13,117 nucleotides of DNA, from positions 1 through 13,117 of the forward strand of contig JAEZKY010000288.1 of NCBI GenBank assembly GCA_023435985.1, in the 5' to 3' direction. The DNA is from Bacillota bacterium. Its GTDB lineage: Bacteria > Bacillota > Clostridia > Clostridiales > Clostridiaceae. Positions 13,052 to 13,117 of the stretch are shown here, in pieces. The notes below the pieces were generated by a model. That model worked only from the letters and a program-made list of their open reading frames with translations, was not told the DNA's origin and made no database searches. Within the stretch, counting starts at the first letter, position 1; every line of letters begins with the position of its first letter. Position numbers and translations under genes: made by a program.

Positions 13052-13117
13052 TAGAATTATTATTTTGATATAAATGCATTAGATAGATATAAGAAACTAA
13101 AATGAACTCATAAATAC

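Noticed and set aside
1..13117. CRISPR array, tRNA/rRNA genes, insertion sequences, prophage genes
   Set aside because: No regularly spaced direct repeats, no cloverleaf-like or rRNA-like sequence, and no transposase, integrase or phage motifs were seen.

Overview
The window is AT-rich DNA from a low-GC, endospore-forming Firmicute, most probably a Clostridium in the strict sense. The codon use is strongly A/T-ending and ribosome binding sites are of the GGAGG type. There is a small acid-soluble spore protein H gene, a ferredoxin-nitroreductase fusion typical of anaerobes, and an Nramp/MgtE-type pair of a kind known from clostridia. It reads as ordinary chromosomal DNA: no insertion sequence, phage gene, tRNA, rRNA or CRISPR array was seen.

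Layout. Positions 2-352 hold the C-terminal part of an NhaC-type Na+/H+ antiporter, closed by a terminator. A second, bidirectional hairpin follows, then sspH on the minus strand (455-634) with a plausible sigma-G promoter. On the plus strand come a GT4 glycosyltransferase of the diacylglycerol-glucosyltransferase type (916-2121), a membrane-anchored L,D-transpeptidase with a peptidoglycan-binding domain (2238-2930), and a two-gene operon (3176-5671). That operon has a soluble PRC-barrel/MgtE-N/CBS protein and an Nramp-family transporter whose metal-site residues differ from the Mn/Fe type, so it is probably a Mg2+ uptake pair. It runs tail-to-tail into a minus-strand pair: a LafB/CpoA-type glycolipid glycosyltransferase (6658-7713) and, overlapping it by 11 bases, a UPF0104/YbhN-type polytopic membrane protein (5655-6668). 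Further along on the minus strand is a CDF Zn2+/Co2+/Cd2+ exporter (7951-8910).

The right half has a small unknown gene (9264-9494), two tandem paralogous membrane proteins with SHOCT-like C-termini (9642-9953, 10024-10350), and a DegV-family fatty-acid-binding protein (10444-11322). After these come a doubtful 61-codon ORF carrying a long perfect hairpin (11536-11721), a 2x[4Fe-4S] ferredoxin-nitroreductase (11714-12520, minus), and a divergent HxlR-type regulator (12688-13017) that probably controls it.

How the genes work together (inference). Three genes fit one envelope-glycolipid pathway: a DAG glucosyltransferase, a second glycosyltransferase extending the glycolipid, and a candidate flippase or regulator. 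They are split into two blocks around the L,D-transpeptidase and the metal-transport pair. Ion homeostasis is the second theme (NhaC, Nramp/MgtE-N, CDF). The least explained sequences are two long, nearly perfect inverted repeats (7862-7919, which has pseudoknot-like geometry, and 11646-11699) and a hairpin over the ribosome binding site of the Mg-type operon (3143-3172).
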